From contig NZ_BMGA01000004.1 in the NCBI RefSeq assembly GCF_014639535.1, positions 62,001 through 126,000 of the forward strand: a stretch of DNA of 64,000 bases, in the 5' to 3' direction. The notes under the pieces are model-generated. The model was not told the DNA's origin and ran no database searches. It saw only the letters and a list, made by a program, of their open reading frames with translations. Positions 25,812 through 35,788 of this stretch are shown piece after piece. Position 1 is the first letter of the stretch, and every line of letters begins with the position of its first letter. A program made the translations under genes and the position numbers. Origin of the DNA: Flavobacterium palustre (lineage in GTDB: Bacteria; Bacteroidota; Bacteroidia; Flavobacteriales; Flavobacteriaceae).

Positions 25812-28482
25812 TTTTTTAGTGTTGAATAAAAGTATCAAGGCATTACTTACCCTAGTATTTCTGGGAAGTTTTTCACAAATAAAGGCACAAGACAGAGTAC
25901 CATTTGACCAGGGCAAAAAATACATCTTAGCCAAGGTTGAATTGACCAATAAAATCAGTTTTAACGACCAAACAGTAGTCACTTTTGCAGGTTTACAAAA
26001 AGGGCAGGAAATCACAGTACCCGGTGAAGAAATCAGTTCGGCAATCAAAAAACTGGGGAAACTGGGACTTTTTGACGAAATTTCGTTTTACGTTAATCGC
26101 ATTGAGAACGACAGCATCTACCTGGATTTAGACATCAAAGAACTTCCTAAATTAAATGATGTAAAATTTGTAGGCGTTAAGAAAAGTAAAACCGAAGCTT
26201 TAATCAAAGACAATAGCCTCACAAAGGGCAAAGTAGTAAACGAAAACTTGATTACTACAACTAAAAACTACATCGAAAACAAGTATAAAAAAGACGGTTT
26301 TTTTAATACTAAAGTTAATATTAATACGGTAAAAGACACTTCAGCCATCAATCAGGTAAATATGGTTGTGAGCGTTGACAAAGGCGATAAGATAAAAATC
26401 AGCGCTATTGACTTTGAAGGCAACACCAAACTTTCGGATAAAAAATTGCGTGGTGCAATGAAAGACACCAAGCAAAAAAATCCTATTCGTTTATTGAAGG
26501 CATCAAAATTTGTCAAAGAAAAATACAAAGAAGATTTAGACAAAATAATTGAAGCTTACAAAGAAAAAGGTTATCGTGATGCCCGAATTGTCTCGGATAC
26601 TGTAAGTTACAACAAAGACAAAAACACCTTAGCTATCAAAGTAAATGTTGAAGAAGGAAATAAATATTACTTTGGAAACATTAAATTCTTAGGAAACACT
26701 GTCTATTCAGATCAATTTCTAAACCGAATTTTGGGTATTAAAAAAGGAGAAACCTACAACGGAGTTTTACTTGAAAAAAGAATTGCCGATAAATCAAAAC
26801 CTGACGGAGAAGACATTACCAATTTATACCAAAACAATGGTTATTTATTCTCTAACATCAATGCGGTAGAAGTAAAAACAGCCAATGATACTATTGATTT
26901 TGAAGTGAGAGTAACCGAAGGTCCTTTGGCTTATTTTAACCACATTACCGTAGTAGGAAACGACAAAACCAATGACCGTGTTATCTATAGAGAATTAAGA
27001 ACCAAACCGGGAGAAAAATACAGTAAAGAAAATCTGGTGCGAACAGTGCGTGAAATAGGTCAGCTGGGTTATTTTGACCCTGAAGCTATTGATCCAAAAT
27101 TCAAAAACGTGGATGGTGCTGCCGGAACAGTTGATATTGAATACAACTTAGTTGAAAAAGGATCCAGCCAAATTGAACTTCAGGGAGGTTACGGCGGAGG
27201 TGGTTTCATTGGAACTTTAGGACTTTCATTCAACAACTTCTCGGCAAGAAACATAGGAAACAAAGCTGCTTATAAACCATTACCAATGGGTGACGGTCAA
27301 AAAGTATCCTTACGTTTACAGGGAAGTACTTATTTCCAAACGTATAGTGTATCGTTCTCTGAACCTTGGTTTGGACAAAAAAAGCCAGTACAATTCAGTT
27401 CATCGATTTCATACAGTAAACAATTCTTAAACAACTTTATCACTTTTGACGTTGATAAATCCAGAAGTTTTAACATTTTTACCGTATCGCTGGGACTTGC
27501 AAAACGTTTAACCGTTCCTGATGATTTCTTTGTATTATCACAATCTGTAAGTTACCAACATTATGATTTGAATAATTACAATACAGGATTATTTACTTTT
27601 GGAAACGGATCTTCAAGAAACCTGGCTTATACCGTAGGACTTTCAAGAAGCAACAAAGGGGTAAATCCAATATTCCCAACTTACGGTTCTGAATTTAGTA
27701 TTTCTGCAAAATTCACACCTCCTTACTCTTTATTTAACGGAGTTGATTATGGAGATTTAGAAAATCAGGAAGCTTACAAACTAAAATATGATCCAGATGC
27801 AGGATTAACAATTGACAACAGCAATGGAATTCCTACAGAAAACGACTATCTCAAAAGAACAAGTTCAGGAACTTATTTGAGAGCAAACTCTGCATCAGAC
27901 GCTTCTGCTGATAACGCCAAAGTAGATCAAAAAAAATACAATTGGTTAGAATATTATAAAATTAAGTTCAAAGCGGATTGGTACACCAAAGTTTATGGTA
28001 AATTTGTTCTAAGAACATTAACTGAATTTGGATTCCTTGGTGCATACAACCAAGAGAGAGGTTTAGTTCCTTTTGAAAGATTTTTTGTGGGTGGAGACGG
28101 TATGGCAAACTTTGCAATGGATGGTAGAGAAACCGTTCAGTTAAGAGGATATCCTAACAGCTCATTAACACCACTTCAAAATGGAGCACAAGTTGGAGCC
28201 ACAGTATATAATAAATTCTCTATGGAATTGCGTTATCCTATAACATTAAAAGCAGCAGCATCTATTTATGCACTGGCTTTTCTGGAAGCAGGTAATGCCT
28301 TTAACAATTTCAAAACCTACAATCCGTTTGACATCAAACGTTCAGCGGGACTTGGTTTAAGAGTATTTATGCCGGCATTTGGATTACTAGGAATTGATTT
28401 TGCGCATGGATTTGATGCCTTACCGGGATTAAATACTCCAAACGGATGGGAAACTCATTTCATTATTGGGCAACAATTTTAA
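25783..28482 (+). CDS. bamA: Outer-membrane protein assembly factor BamA
   Basis: BamA is the central insertase for outer-membrane barrels. The 899-residue protein has a signal ending around IKAQ, periplasmic POTRA repeats (about residues 50-430; for example ISAIDFEGNTKLSDKKLR and YFGNIKFLGNTVYSDQ), and a C-terminal 16-strand barrel. The barrel ends FIIGQQF with the terminal Phe used for recognition. The ATG at 25783 overlaps uppS by 29 bases. GTG 25819 or TTG 25822, just after the uppS stop, would put the signal peptide at the N-terminus and may be the true start. Two Skp-like genes follow. Confidence 0.93.
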   Translation: MEKQVNKLNNFLVLNKSIKALLTLVFLGSFSQIKAQDRVPFDQGKKYILAKVELTNKISFNDQTVVTFAGLQKGQEITVPGEEISSAIKKLGKLGLFDEISFYVNRIENDSIYLDLDIKELPKLNDVKFVGVKKSKTEALIKDNSLTKGKVVNENLITTTKNYIENKYKKDGFFNTKVNINTVKDTSAINQVNMVVSVDKGDKIKISAIDFEGNTKLSDKKLRGAMKDTKQKNPIRLLKASKFVKEKYKEDLDKIIEAYKEKGYRDARIVSDTVSYNKDKNTLAIKVNVEEGNKYYFGNIKFLGNTVYSDQFLNRILGIKKGETYNGVLLEKRIADKSKPDGEDITNLYQNNGYLFSNINAVEVKTANDTIDFEVRVTEGPLAYFNHITVVGNDKTNDRVIYRELRTKPGEKYSKENLVRTVREIGQLGYFDPEAIDPKFKNVDGAAGTVDIEYNLVEKGSSQIELQGGYGGGGFIGTLGLSFNNFSARNIGNKAAYKPLPMGDGQKVSLRLQGSTYFQTYSVSFSEPWFGQKKPVQFSSSISYSKQFLNNFITFDVDKSRSFNIFTVSLGLAKRLTVPDDFFVLSQSVSYQHYDLNNYNTGLFTFGNGSSRNLAYTVGLSRSNKGVNPIFPTYGSEFSISAKFTPPYSLFNGVDYGDLENQEAYKLKYDPDAGLTIDNSNGIPTENDYLKRTSSGTYLRANSASDASADNAKVDQKKYNWLEYYKIKFKADWYTKVYGKFVLRTLTEFGFLGAYNQERGLVPFERFFVGGDGMANFAMDGRETVQLRGYPNSSLTPLQNGAQVGATVYNKFSMELRYPITLKAAASIYALAFLEAGNAFNNFKTYNPFDIKRSAGLGLRVFMPAFGLLGIDFAHGFDALPGLNTPNGWETHFIIGQQF

Positions 28483-28517
28483 AAATTGCTTAACTGATTT
28501 TCTAATACTTTAAAGTT

Positions 28518-29717
28518 ATGAGAAAACATTTTTTATTGCTATTTTTAGCCGCGATTGCTGCAAACAGCCTTCATTCGCAAACTCGTGGAAACAGAGTGGG
28601 TTTTATTGACATGGAATACATTTTACAAAATGTAAAGAGTTATAACGAATCTAATTCGCTGTTAGAAGAAAAAGCAGAAAAATGGAAACAGGAAATAGAA
28701 GCTAAAAAACTAGAAATCAACAAGGTCAAAGAGGCACTCACCGCAGAGAAAGCTTTATTAACCAAATCATTAATCGAAGAAAGAGAAACAGAAATCAGCT
28801 TTCTGGAAAATGAACTATTAGAACTGCAACAAAAAAGATTTGGCCCAAATGGTTTACTGATGAGTCAGAAAACCTTATTAGTAAAACCAATACAAGACCA
28901 GGTTTTTACAGCAGTTCAGGATATTGCCGAAGCAAAAAAGTATGATTTCATTTTTGACAAATCCTCTGATTTAACGATGATTTTTGCCGACAAAAGATTT
29001 GACATCAGCGATCAGGTACTACGAATCATTACCCGAACTGAAAAAAGAGAACAGCTAAGCAAAAAAGAATTAGCAGCCGAAGAAGAAAAGGAAAACAAAG
29101 AAGATGCTATAGACGACAATCCAGGTCTTGCTGAAAGACAAAAAATCTTAGACGAAAGAAAAGCGGCAAGAGACAAGATAATGACCGACAGAAAAGCAGC
29201 CGTAGAACAAAAGAAAAAAGAATACGAAGAAAGAAGACAAAAAATCTTAGACGAAAGAGCCGCCAAAAAAAATGGCACGATTTCTGAAACAGCTAAAACA
29301 GAGGTTCAAAAAGTTGCAACTCTGGACGCTCCAACTGAAACTGAAATAGCCAAACAAAAGGCAGCAGATGCTAAAGCGAAAGCAGTTGAAGAAAGAAACA
29401 AAACAATTGAAGACCGTAAAAAAGAATTAGAAGAAAGAAGACAAAAAATTCTGGATGACAGAGCCGCAGCTGCTGCCGCAAAAAAAACAACAAGTTCGAG
29501 CGATACTAAAACTGAAGTTGTAAAAGACACAACAAAACCATCGCAAACGGAAGCAGAATTAGCCAAACAAAAAATAGAAGAAGCTAAAACAAAATCTCTG
29601 GAAGAAAGAAAAAAAATTATTGAAGATCGCAAAAAAGCATTAGAAGAAAGAAGATTACAAATTATTAAACAAAGAGACTCTATCAAAGCTGCTAGAGAAG
29701 AAAAATTAAAACAATAA
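28518..29717 (+). CDS. OmpH/Skp family chaperone with long repeat-rich C-terminus
   Basis: The 399-residue protein has a signal peptide (ends about NSLHSQ, residue 20) and an OmpH/Skp domain (about 25-180) with VGFIDMEYILQNV and a coiled-coil hairpin. The C-terminal half (about 190-399) is a charged Lys/Glu/Arg coiled coil. It holds repeated units such as EERRQKILDERAA and EERRQKILDDRAA. Skp normally has about 160 residues, so this is more than double. It may bridge the periplasm or bind several clients. It lies between bamA and a normal-length paralogue. Confidence 0.88.
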   Translation: MRKHFLLLFLAAIAANSLHSQTRGNRVGFIDMEYILQNVKSYNESNSLLEEKAEKWKQEIEAKKLEINKVKEALTAEKALLTKSLIEERETEISFLENELLELQQKRFGPNGLLMSQKTLLVKPIQDQVFTAVQDIAEAKKYDFIFDKSSDLTMIFADKRFDISDQVLRIITRTEKREQLSKKELAAEEEKENKEDAIDDNPGLAERQKILDERKAARDKIMTDRKAAVEQKKKEYEERRQKILDERAAKKNGTISETAKTEVQKVATLDAPTETEIAKQKAADAKAKAVEERNKTIEDRKKELEERRQKILDDRAAAAAAKKTTSSSDTKTEVVKDTTKPSQTEAELAKQKIEEAKTKSLEERKKIIEDRKKALEERRLQIIKQRDSIKAAREEKLKQ

Positions 29718-29743
29718 ATTAATTACTTAATATTTTAAAACCA

Positions 29744-30244
29744 ATGAAACAAATTAAAACTTTATTAATTGCTGCTCTTTTCGTTTTTGGAGCAAACCAA
29801 ACCATCAATGCACAAGCTAAGGTTGCCCATGTAGATACAGGTGAAATTATGTCAAAAATGCCGGCTATGCTTGATGCTCAAAGTCAATTAGAAAAATTAA
29901 GCACTACATACGACGCCGATTACAAAAAAATGGTAGAAGAATATCAGGCTAAATTAAAAAAGTATGAGGCTGAATCTACAACTGTAACTGAAGCTGTAAA
30001 CACTGAACGTGGTAAAGAAGTTCAGGATATGCAAAAAAGAATTGTTGATTTTAGAGATAACGCTCAAAAAGAATTACAACAAAAAGAATCTGATATTGTA
30101 AAACCATTAATGGAAAAAGTGAGAGCTGCAATCCAAAAAGTAGGTAAAGCGAAAGGTTTCCAATATATTTTAGACAGTGCTAATCTTTTATTAGCTGATG
30201 GTCCAAACATCACCGCTGACGTTAAAAAAGACTTAGGATTCTAA
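29744..30244 (+). CDS. skp: OmpH/Skp family periplasmic chaperone
   Basis: The 166-residue protein has a signal ending NAQ (about residue 24) followed by KVAHVDTGEIMSKMPAM. A long coiled-coil hairpin (about 45-125) and a C-terminal segment KAKGFQYILDSANLLLADG follow, as in Skp/OmpH. Skp holds unfolded outer-membrane proteins before delivery to BamA. It follows the longer paralogue by 26 bases, and a strong terminator at 30268-30308 ends the operon. Confidence 0.9.
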   Translation: MKQIKTLLIAALFVFGANQTINAQAKVAHVDTGEIMSKMPAMLDAQSQLEKLSTTYDADYKKMVEEYQAKLKKYEAESTTVTEAVNTERGKEVQDMQKRIVDFRDNAQKELQQKESDIVKPLMEKVRAAIQKVGKAKGFQYILDSANLLLADGPNITADVKKDLGF

Positions 30245-30267
30245 TCCACAATCTTATAAAATCAAAA

Positions 30268-30308
30268 AAACCGCTCTTTTATCTACACAGAATTGAGCGG
30301 TTTTTTTT
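30268..30308 (+). terminator. Terminator after skp
   Basis: AAACCGCTC (30268-30276) pairs with GAGCGGTTT (30295-30303), followed by a T-run on the plus strand. It also has an A-run on its left side, so it could act in both directions. murI therefore probably has its own promoter or relies on read-through. Confidence 0.88.
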
Positions 30309-30356
30309 ATGCGTTATTTTTAGGAAAATTAATCTGTAGCTATTAAATTTGTTTCA

Positions 30357-31130
30357 ATGGACAACAACAAACCAATAGGTGTTTTTGACTCCGGCATAGG
30401 AGGAACTTCAATCTGGAAAGAGATTCATAATCTTTTACCAAACGAAAAAACCATTTACTTAGCCGACAGCAAAAACGCTCCTTATGGTGAAAAATCCAGA
30501 GAAGAAATCATTAGGTTAAGCATGAAAAACACGGATTTTCTGCTTGACATGAATTGCAAACTCATTGTTGTAGCCTGTAACACAGCGACCACCAATGCTA
30601 TATGGGAATTACGAGCAAAATACGACGTCCCGTTTATAGGCATTGAACCTGCCATAAAACCAGCCGCAATTAATTCCAAAACCCAAATTATAGGCATTCT
30701 GGCCACTAAAGGCACTTTGAACAGCGAATTGTTTCATAAAACAACTGAAATGTTCCAGCACATCAAAATCATTGAACAAATTGGCTATGGTCTGGTCGAA
30801 TTAATCGAAAACGGTCAAATTGATTCAGCGGAGATGAACCAATTATTACATTCCTATTTACAACCCATGATTGAGGCCAACATTGATTTTCTTGTACTGG
30901 GCTGCAGTCATTATCCGTATCTCATCCCTCAAATAAGAACTATTCTTCCCGATCATATTCAGATAATCGATTCCGGTTTGGCCGTGGCAAGACAAACACA
31001 AAATCTATTAAGCCAAATCGGTTTTAATAGTGACAATAACAACCAGCCCATTTTTTATACGAATACCAATCCTAAAGTGCTGCAAAACATTTTAGGTGAC
31101 AAGTATAATGTACAAGAAAAAGATTTTTAA
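30357..31130 (+). CDS. murI: Glutamate racemase
   Basis: MurI makes D-glutamate for peptidoglycan. The 257-residue protein has IGVFDSGIGGTSIW (substrate Asp and Ser), the first catalytic Cys in VVACNTATTNAIW, and the second in LVLGCSHYPYLIPQ. These positions match the two-cysteine mechanism. It is convergent with the FadL-like gene, with one base between the stops. A mild oddity is the short spacing after the skp terminator, with no clear promoter. Confidence 0.94.
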   Translation: MDNNKPIGVFDSGIGGTSIWKEIHNLLPNEKTIYLADSKNAPYGEKSREEIIRLSMKNTDFLLDMNCKLIVVACNTATTNAIWELRAKYDVPFIGIEPAIKPAAINSKTQIIGILATKGTLNSELFHKTTEMFQHIKIIEQIGYGLVELIENGQIDSAEMNQLLHSYLQPMIEANIDFLVLGCSHYPYLIPQIRTILPDHIQIIDSGLAVARQTQNLLSQIGFNSDNNNQPIFYTNTNPKVLQNILGDKYNVQEKDF

Positions 31131-31131
31131 A

Positions 31132-32373
31132 CTATTCTATTTTTCTTTTTACAAACCAAATTCCGTCCAAAGACAGATTAAGCGATATTTTGTGATAATT
31201 CTCTTTTATCAATCCATTGCTAATCCTTCCTTTTTGTCCGTATGAATACGAAATATTAAGTGCCGAAAACGTATTTTCGATAGGCAGAGAAATCCCAAAA
31301 GAAACCGCCTTATTTTCAATTCGTTTATTGTCTATTTCTAAAAAACCGCTATCATAATTCAACCCGGCCGAGAACTGAACCCTATCAAAATAATTCCTTA
31401 GATTTTTTCCTTTTCGAAAAGAAAATCCTAGTTTAAACTTATCCTGATTGAGATAACTTCCATACATTGCATTCTGATTGGTATTTTCCCAAAAAGCTTT
31501 CTCATAATCGGCGCTTATGCCAAATTTGTTCTTAAACATTTTATGAAAACCAACTGAAAATTCGGTTGGTAAATAGTAATCATCTACATCGGAACTGGCT
31601 TGAGATTCTATTGTATTGGAAGCTTCCAGATCAGCGTTATAACTCACCACCGATTGAACCTTTGTAGCATTGACCTGCGAAGGTGATTTAAAATTAGCAC
31701 CGATGGTAAAAGTAGAATCAACCTTAAATTGTGCGCCCACATTTAACCGAACACCACTATAACTGGATTCCTTATCAATTGTAGTAACCGAATTACCAAT
31801 TAAATACTCCCTGTTATCCGTTGTACTTCCAAAAAGCACTGAAGTAACTAAACCCAAAGCTAATTTTTTACCAATTCGATGTCCGTAAGAAATATCAAAA
31901 TTGTTCAAACCTCCAGTTCCTGTTGCACTCAAAGTATATTCTTCATTGCTATCCTGTATTGGCAATTTATAATCCGATATTTTAAATCCTGCACTGGAAT
32001 ATGGTTTCAAAGAAAGACTAACCGCTGATTTTGAACTCAATGGAAAAGCAAATGCAATATGTGAAAACTGTACGTTATTTCGATTTTCTTTTTTAGACAA
32101 ATTTTGATAGGAAGTTTGAATGGCCTTCCCTCCTACATCAAACAAAAAGTGATTTTGATACATAAATCCTAAAGAAGCCGGATTCAAATTATTAATAAAT
32201 CGCTCCGATGGCAAGGCTACTCCCGAAGAACCCATAGCTGAAATGGCTCCAAAATCAGAATCATACAAACTTCCTAAACCATAAATCGAATAAGGAGAAC
32301 TGGACAAACTTTGTGAAAATGTGCTAAAAGAAGCCATCATCAAAAAGAATAAAAAGGTGATTTTATTTTTCAT
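31132..32373 (-). CDS. FadL-like outer-membrane protein
   Basis: The 413-residue protein has a signal MKNKITFLFFLMMASFSTFS and starts with SLSSSPYSIYGLGSLYDSDFG. The N-terminal plug-like NNLNPASLGF motif and many amphipathic strands are typical of OmpP1/FadL-type barrels, used for uptake of hydrophobic compounds. The gene begins exactly at the base after the stop of the DUF4270 gene, so the pair forms one transcript. The substrate is not known. Confidence 0.75.
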   Translation of the reverse strand: MKNKITFLFFLMMASFSTFSQSLSSSPYSIYGLGSLYDSDFGAISAMGSSGVALPSERFINNLNPASLGFMYQNHFLFDVGGKAIQTSYQNLSKKENRNNVQFSHIAFAFPLSSKSAVSLSLKPYSSAGFKISDYKLPIQDSNEEYTLSATGTGGLNNFDISYGHRIGKKLALGLVTSVLFGSTTDNREYLIGNSVTTIDKESSYSGVRLNVGAQFKVDSTFTIGANFKSPSQVNATKVQSVVSYNADLEASNTIESQASSDVDDYYLPTEFSVGFHKMFKNKFGISADYEKAFWENTNQNAMYGSYLNQDKFKLGFSFRKGKNLRNYFDRVQFSAGLNYDSGFLEIDNKRIENKAVSFGISLPIENTFSALNISYSYGQKGRISNGLIKENYHKISLNLSLDGIWFVKRKIE

Positions 32374-33696
32374 CTAATAAGAGATATAATAAATTTTCAA
32401 TTGAATTTTATTTCCGATATTTTTTTGATTCCCTAAAACCAATCTGTTAACCGCCTTAGAAATATTGGGAATAGTTAAAATAAGTGCCGACCTGTCATCG
32501 GATTGCTTCGTCATTTCAGTTTGCATAAAAGTCCCCAAAGGAATACTGTAACCAATATTTTCATCAAATTCATCTTCGGTTTTATTCAGCACAGCATAAA
32601 TAGGAGTTCCAGCCGCCGAATTGAGTGTACCCCCTATTCGGTTTAACTGATCGGCAACAAATACATTTAATGAATCTGCCAATGGATAAGTTTTAGAATA
32701 GGTATTATTCACCGGACGAATAATTAACTGAGCATCAACAATAGCACCTTTTTCGGTTATGTATTTTAATTCTTTTATATTCGGAAAATCAACTCTGCAA
32801 GCCAGTCCGGTTCCCGATTGAATAAAAGATTGATTAGCAGTTAAATTTGCTGACAAACGCCCTGTAGTTCCGGGTAATTCACTTAAAACAGTACCCGTCC
32901 GGTCTAAGGAAATTCGATTAAACTGTTTCGCATAATCACTAATGGTAAATTCTTTTAAAATTGAGGTTTCCGAATCGGTTACTTTTTTTGAATAATAGAG
33001 CTGAAGTTTACTTGTAACTCCATACCCTATTACACAGCCTGAAGTTGTTGTCAGTGATTGAATAGTCAGCCCCTTAAAATACTCCACAAACTCTTCCTGA
33101 GTAGTAATTTCTCTCTTCTTGAGTTTTTGAAAAAGAGCATCCCCAAAAGTATTATCCAATTTAACAAAAATAGAATCCTGCCGGAGTGGCTGTGGCAAAA
33201 ATGAAGCTGTACCTAAACTCACTACGTCATAACTCAAACTCGAATTATTATAAAAATTATCATCTTCTGAATTAGGCTTCACTTTTTGCAATAAACGATG
33301 AACACTAATAGATTGTACTTTGGTAGTATCACCATAATAATACTTATCCGGGATTAAAACCATTCGAATGGAATCAAAAACATAATTAGCTCCTTCGGTA
33401 TCCGAACTGGTTGTTTGTAAATTATAACCCGAAGATGTGAGCTCGAAATAACTGTCTGATTTTACTTTTCCAAAAATGGGATCATCATAATTCCCTAAAA
33501 GTATTCTGCTTTGATTAGACGTAACCAAGGAATCAAAATTGATGGTCGAAACTTCAACCGTTGCAGTATCAATCAAAATCACTTTATTAGTCACCGATAA
33601 ATTATCTGAACCCACTACAAATTCTCCCGCATCTACATCAGAATCACACGAAACAAAAAGCACTCCAACAAACAATAGGATAAACAATCTATACAT
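32374..33696 (-). CDS. DUF4270 domain lipoprotein
   Basis: The 440-residue protein has a lipoprotein signal MYRLFILLFVGVLFVSC (Cys17), followed by DSDVDAGEF. Acidic residues just after the Cys resemble the Bacteroidota signal for export to the cell surface. The rest is beta-rich, with SRILLGNYDDPIFGKVKSD and YYGDTTKVQSISVHRL segments typical of DUF4270. No catalytic motif is seen. It is first in a two-gene operon with the FadL-like barrel, which suggests a surface lipoprotein acting with that channel, by position only. Confidence 0.83.
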   Translation of the reverse strand: MYRLFILLFVGVLFVSCDSDVDAGEFVVGSDNLSVTNKVILIDTATVEVSTINFDSLVTSNQSRILLGNYDDPIFGKVKSDSYFELTSSGYNLQTTSSDTEGANYVFDSIRMVLIPDKYYYGDTTKVQSISVHRLLQKVKPNSEDDNFYNNSSLSYDVVSLGTASFLPQPLRQDSIFVKLDNTFGDALFQKLKKREITTQEEFVEYFKGLTIQSLTTTSGCVIGYGVTSKLQLYYSKKVTDSETSILKEFTISDYAKQFNRISLDRTGTVLSELPGTTGRLSANLTANQSFIQSGTGLACRVDFPNIKELKYITEKGAIVDAQLIIRPVNNTYSKTYPLADSLNVFVADQLNRIGGTLNSAAGTPIYAVLNKTEDEFDENIGYSIPLGTFMQTEMTKQSDDRSALILTIPNISKAVNRLVLGNQKNIGNKIQLKIYYISY

Positions 33697-33926
33697 ATAA
33701 CATTTTTGGACAAATATAGCAGAGCACTATTTACAAAGCCTAACAACATATACAAGCGGGGATTTTGCGTCTATAAAAGCTGATTTTTAATCTACAAAAC
33801 AATAAGCGCCATGCAAATTGAATTCAACCGGACAAATCCTCAATTTGTCTATAAAAAACAGTCATCCATATATCTTCTTTTTTTAAAATAGACAGAGCAG
33901 CTACTTTTGGCTCAATAAAAAAATAA

Positions 33927-34769
33927 ATGAAGTTAAAAGTAATTACAACTCTGATTTTTATGATGTCAATTCCTGAGATAACTGCCCAAAGCAACTATTC
34001 ACTTGAATTGAATTTAAAGACAATTCCAACCCGGGAAATCACCAAAAATGAATCCGGAATTGGCTTTTATTTTCATCAAAATTTAGATTCCAAAAACAAA
34101 ATCACAAACAGTCTGACATACAAAAACAGTAGTTTGAATTATAGTTTGCACAATGATGTTTCCGAAAACAACAATAAATACAACTGGATAGAAAACAAAC
34201 TGGTATTGACACATCAAATAAACAATAAAATCAATTGGGATTTAGAATTGAAAACTGTAGCTTCTTTTGAAAATAAATTAAATATCCCTGACATCACCCT
34301 CCTTGGAGGTGCAGGAATTGGTTATGCTTTTAACGAAAAAAACAACATCCATCTGGGAGTACAAAGAATGACCGTTTTCGGCAAAGCTCAAATACTTCCT
34401 ACGTTTGCTTTTCAGAGTCAGTTCAATTCCAATACATCCATTGAAATCGGATTCCCAAATTCAAGCATTCGCTATTCCAATAATGAACGAAACGCTTTCC
34501 GACTAACAAACGTATTTGATGGTGAATATTACAATCTGGATCAGCCAAAAGTGATCAATAATCTAAGCGCAACTAAAATAAGTTTCTCCCAGATGACCAC
34601 TGCATTAGAATATGAGAGAAATGTTGACAGCAACTGGTATATGAGTTTTCAGGGAGGCTATCAATTTGACAAAAAATACACATTAACAAACAATAGAGGA
34701 ACAACAAAATATAATTTCGACGCTAATGATGGTTTCCTCTTTAACATTGGCATAAAATACAAACAGTAA
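33927..34769 (+). CDS. Putative outer-membrane beta-barrel protein
   Basis: The 280-residue protein has a signal ending ITAQS (about residue 21). The mature sequence begins NYSLELNLKTIP and consists of short amphipathic strands rich in Asn, Lys and aromatic residues, ending LFNIGIKYKQ. I do not recognise a named family. A -7-like TACTTTTG at 33902-33909 lies 17 bases before the ATG, but a -33 element is unclear. It is first in a rightward unit with a Kelch lipoprotein and a LytS/LytR pair. Confidence 0.65.
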   Translation: MKLKVITTLIFMMSIPEITAQSNYSLELNLKTIPTREITKNESGIGFYFHQNLDSKNKITNSLTYKNSSLNYSLHNDVSENNNKYNWIENKLVLTHQINNKINWDLELKTVASFENKLNIPDITLLGGAGIGYAFNEKNNIHLGVQRMTVFGKAQILPTFAFQSQFNSNTSIEIGFPNSSIRYSNNERNAFRLTNVFDGEYYNLDQPKVINNLSATKISFSQMTTALEYERNVDSNWYMSFQGGYQFDKKYTLTNNRGTTKYNFDANDGFLFNIGIKYKQ

Positions 34770-34783
34770 CAAATAAAAAAATT

Positions 34784-35788
34784 ATGGCTATTTTAAAAGG
34801 AAGAACGTTAATCACCATGCTGTTCATGGGATTAGTATTTGTGGGTTGCAGCAATGACGATGAAGAAGAATTATTAGGAAACTGGATTAAGAAATCTTCA
34901 TTTGACGGTCCTGCCAGATCCAGTGCAAGCAGTTTTGTAATAGGTTCTTATGCTTATGTTGCTACAGGATACACGGGTGATGAGTACTTAAAAGACCTTT
35001 GGGCATACAATTCGGATGGCGATTATTGGGAACAAAAAGCCGATTTTACAGGAGTGGCACGAAGTTCTGCTTCCGGATTTGAGTTAGACGGAAAAGGATA
35101 CATAGGTCTTGGATACGACGGAACCAATAAACTAAAAGATTTCTTTCAGTATAATCCGGACACGAACAGCTGGACTCAAAAAGCTGATTTTGCCGGAAGT
35201 GCACGCTATTCGGCTGTAGGATTTCAAGTGGGAGGAAAAGCCTATTTTGGAACCGGATATGACAACAACTTCCTAAAAGATTTTTATCAATACGATGCTA
35301 ATACCGACAGTTGGACACAGGTTAATGGTTTTAGCGGAAATAAACGACGTAATGCTTCGGTTTTTATTATTGACAACAGAGCTTATCTGGTAGCAGGAAT
35401 CAACAACGGCACTTATCAGGTCGATTTCTGGATGTTTGACCCAAGTACCGAAACCTGGACTAAAAAACGTGATATTGACCAGGACGATGATGACGATGAA
35501 ACATACAACGACGATTATGTAATTACTCGTTCTAACGCATCGGCATTTTCAATAAACGGATTAGGATATCTGGCTTGTGGAGAAAGTTCTAAAACCATTT
35601 GGGAATACAATCCCTCAACTGATGTTTGGCAAGAAAAAACAGCACTGGAAGGAGCAGGAAGAACCGATGCAATAGGATTTTCAATCAACGAAAGAGGTTT
35701 TGTACTATTAGGAAGATCAGGTTCTTCTTATTATGATGATGTATGGGAATTTAAACCACTGGAAGAACAAAATGACGATGATAATTAA
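34784..35788 (+). CDS. Kelch-repeat surface lipoprotein
   Basis: The 334-residue protein has signal MAILKGRTLITMLFMGLVF and lipobox VGC (Cys22), followed by SNDDEEE, an acidic tract like the Bacteroidota surface-export signal. About six Kelch units follow, each of roughly 45-50 residues (for example SWTQKADFAGSAR and AYFGTGYDN), forming a beta-propeller. An Asp-rich insertion (DIDQDDDDDET, about residues 228-238) may bind calcium. Kelch propellers bind ligands or glycans. Its position upstream of DUF4907 and LytS/LytR genes suggests a sensory or regulated surface role. Confidence 0.85.
   Translation: MAILKGRTLITMLFMGLVFVGCSNDDEEELLGNWIKKSSFDGPARSSASSFVIGSYAYVATGYTGDEYLKDLWAYNSDGDYWEQKADFTGVARSSASGFELDGKGYIGLGYDGTNKLKDFFQYNPDTNSWTQKADFAGSARYSAVGFQVGGKAYFGTGYDNNFLKDFYQYDANTDSWTQVNGFSGNKRRNASVFIIDNRAYLVAGINNGTYQVDFWMFDPSTETWTKKRDIDQDDDDDETYNDDYVITRSNASAFSINGLGYLACGESSKTIWEYNPSTDVWQEKTALEGAGRTDAIGFSINERGFVLLGRSGSSYYDDVWEFKPLEEQNDDDN

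Noticed and set aside
29012-29686. Two antisense open frames opposite the long OmpH gene
   Set aside because: They arise from the repeated Lys/Glu-rich codons of the sense gene, have low-complexity Ser/Leu/Phe sequence and no start context.
29100-29717. CRISPR-like direct repeats
   Set aside because: The repeats are in-frame coding repeats of the OmpH tail, with uneven spacing and no cas genes in the window.
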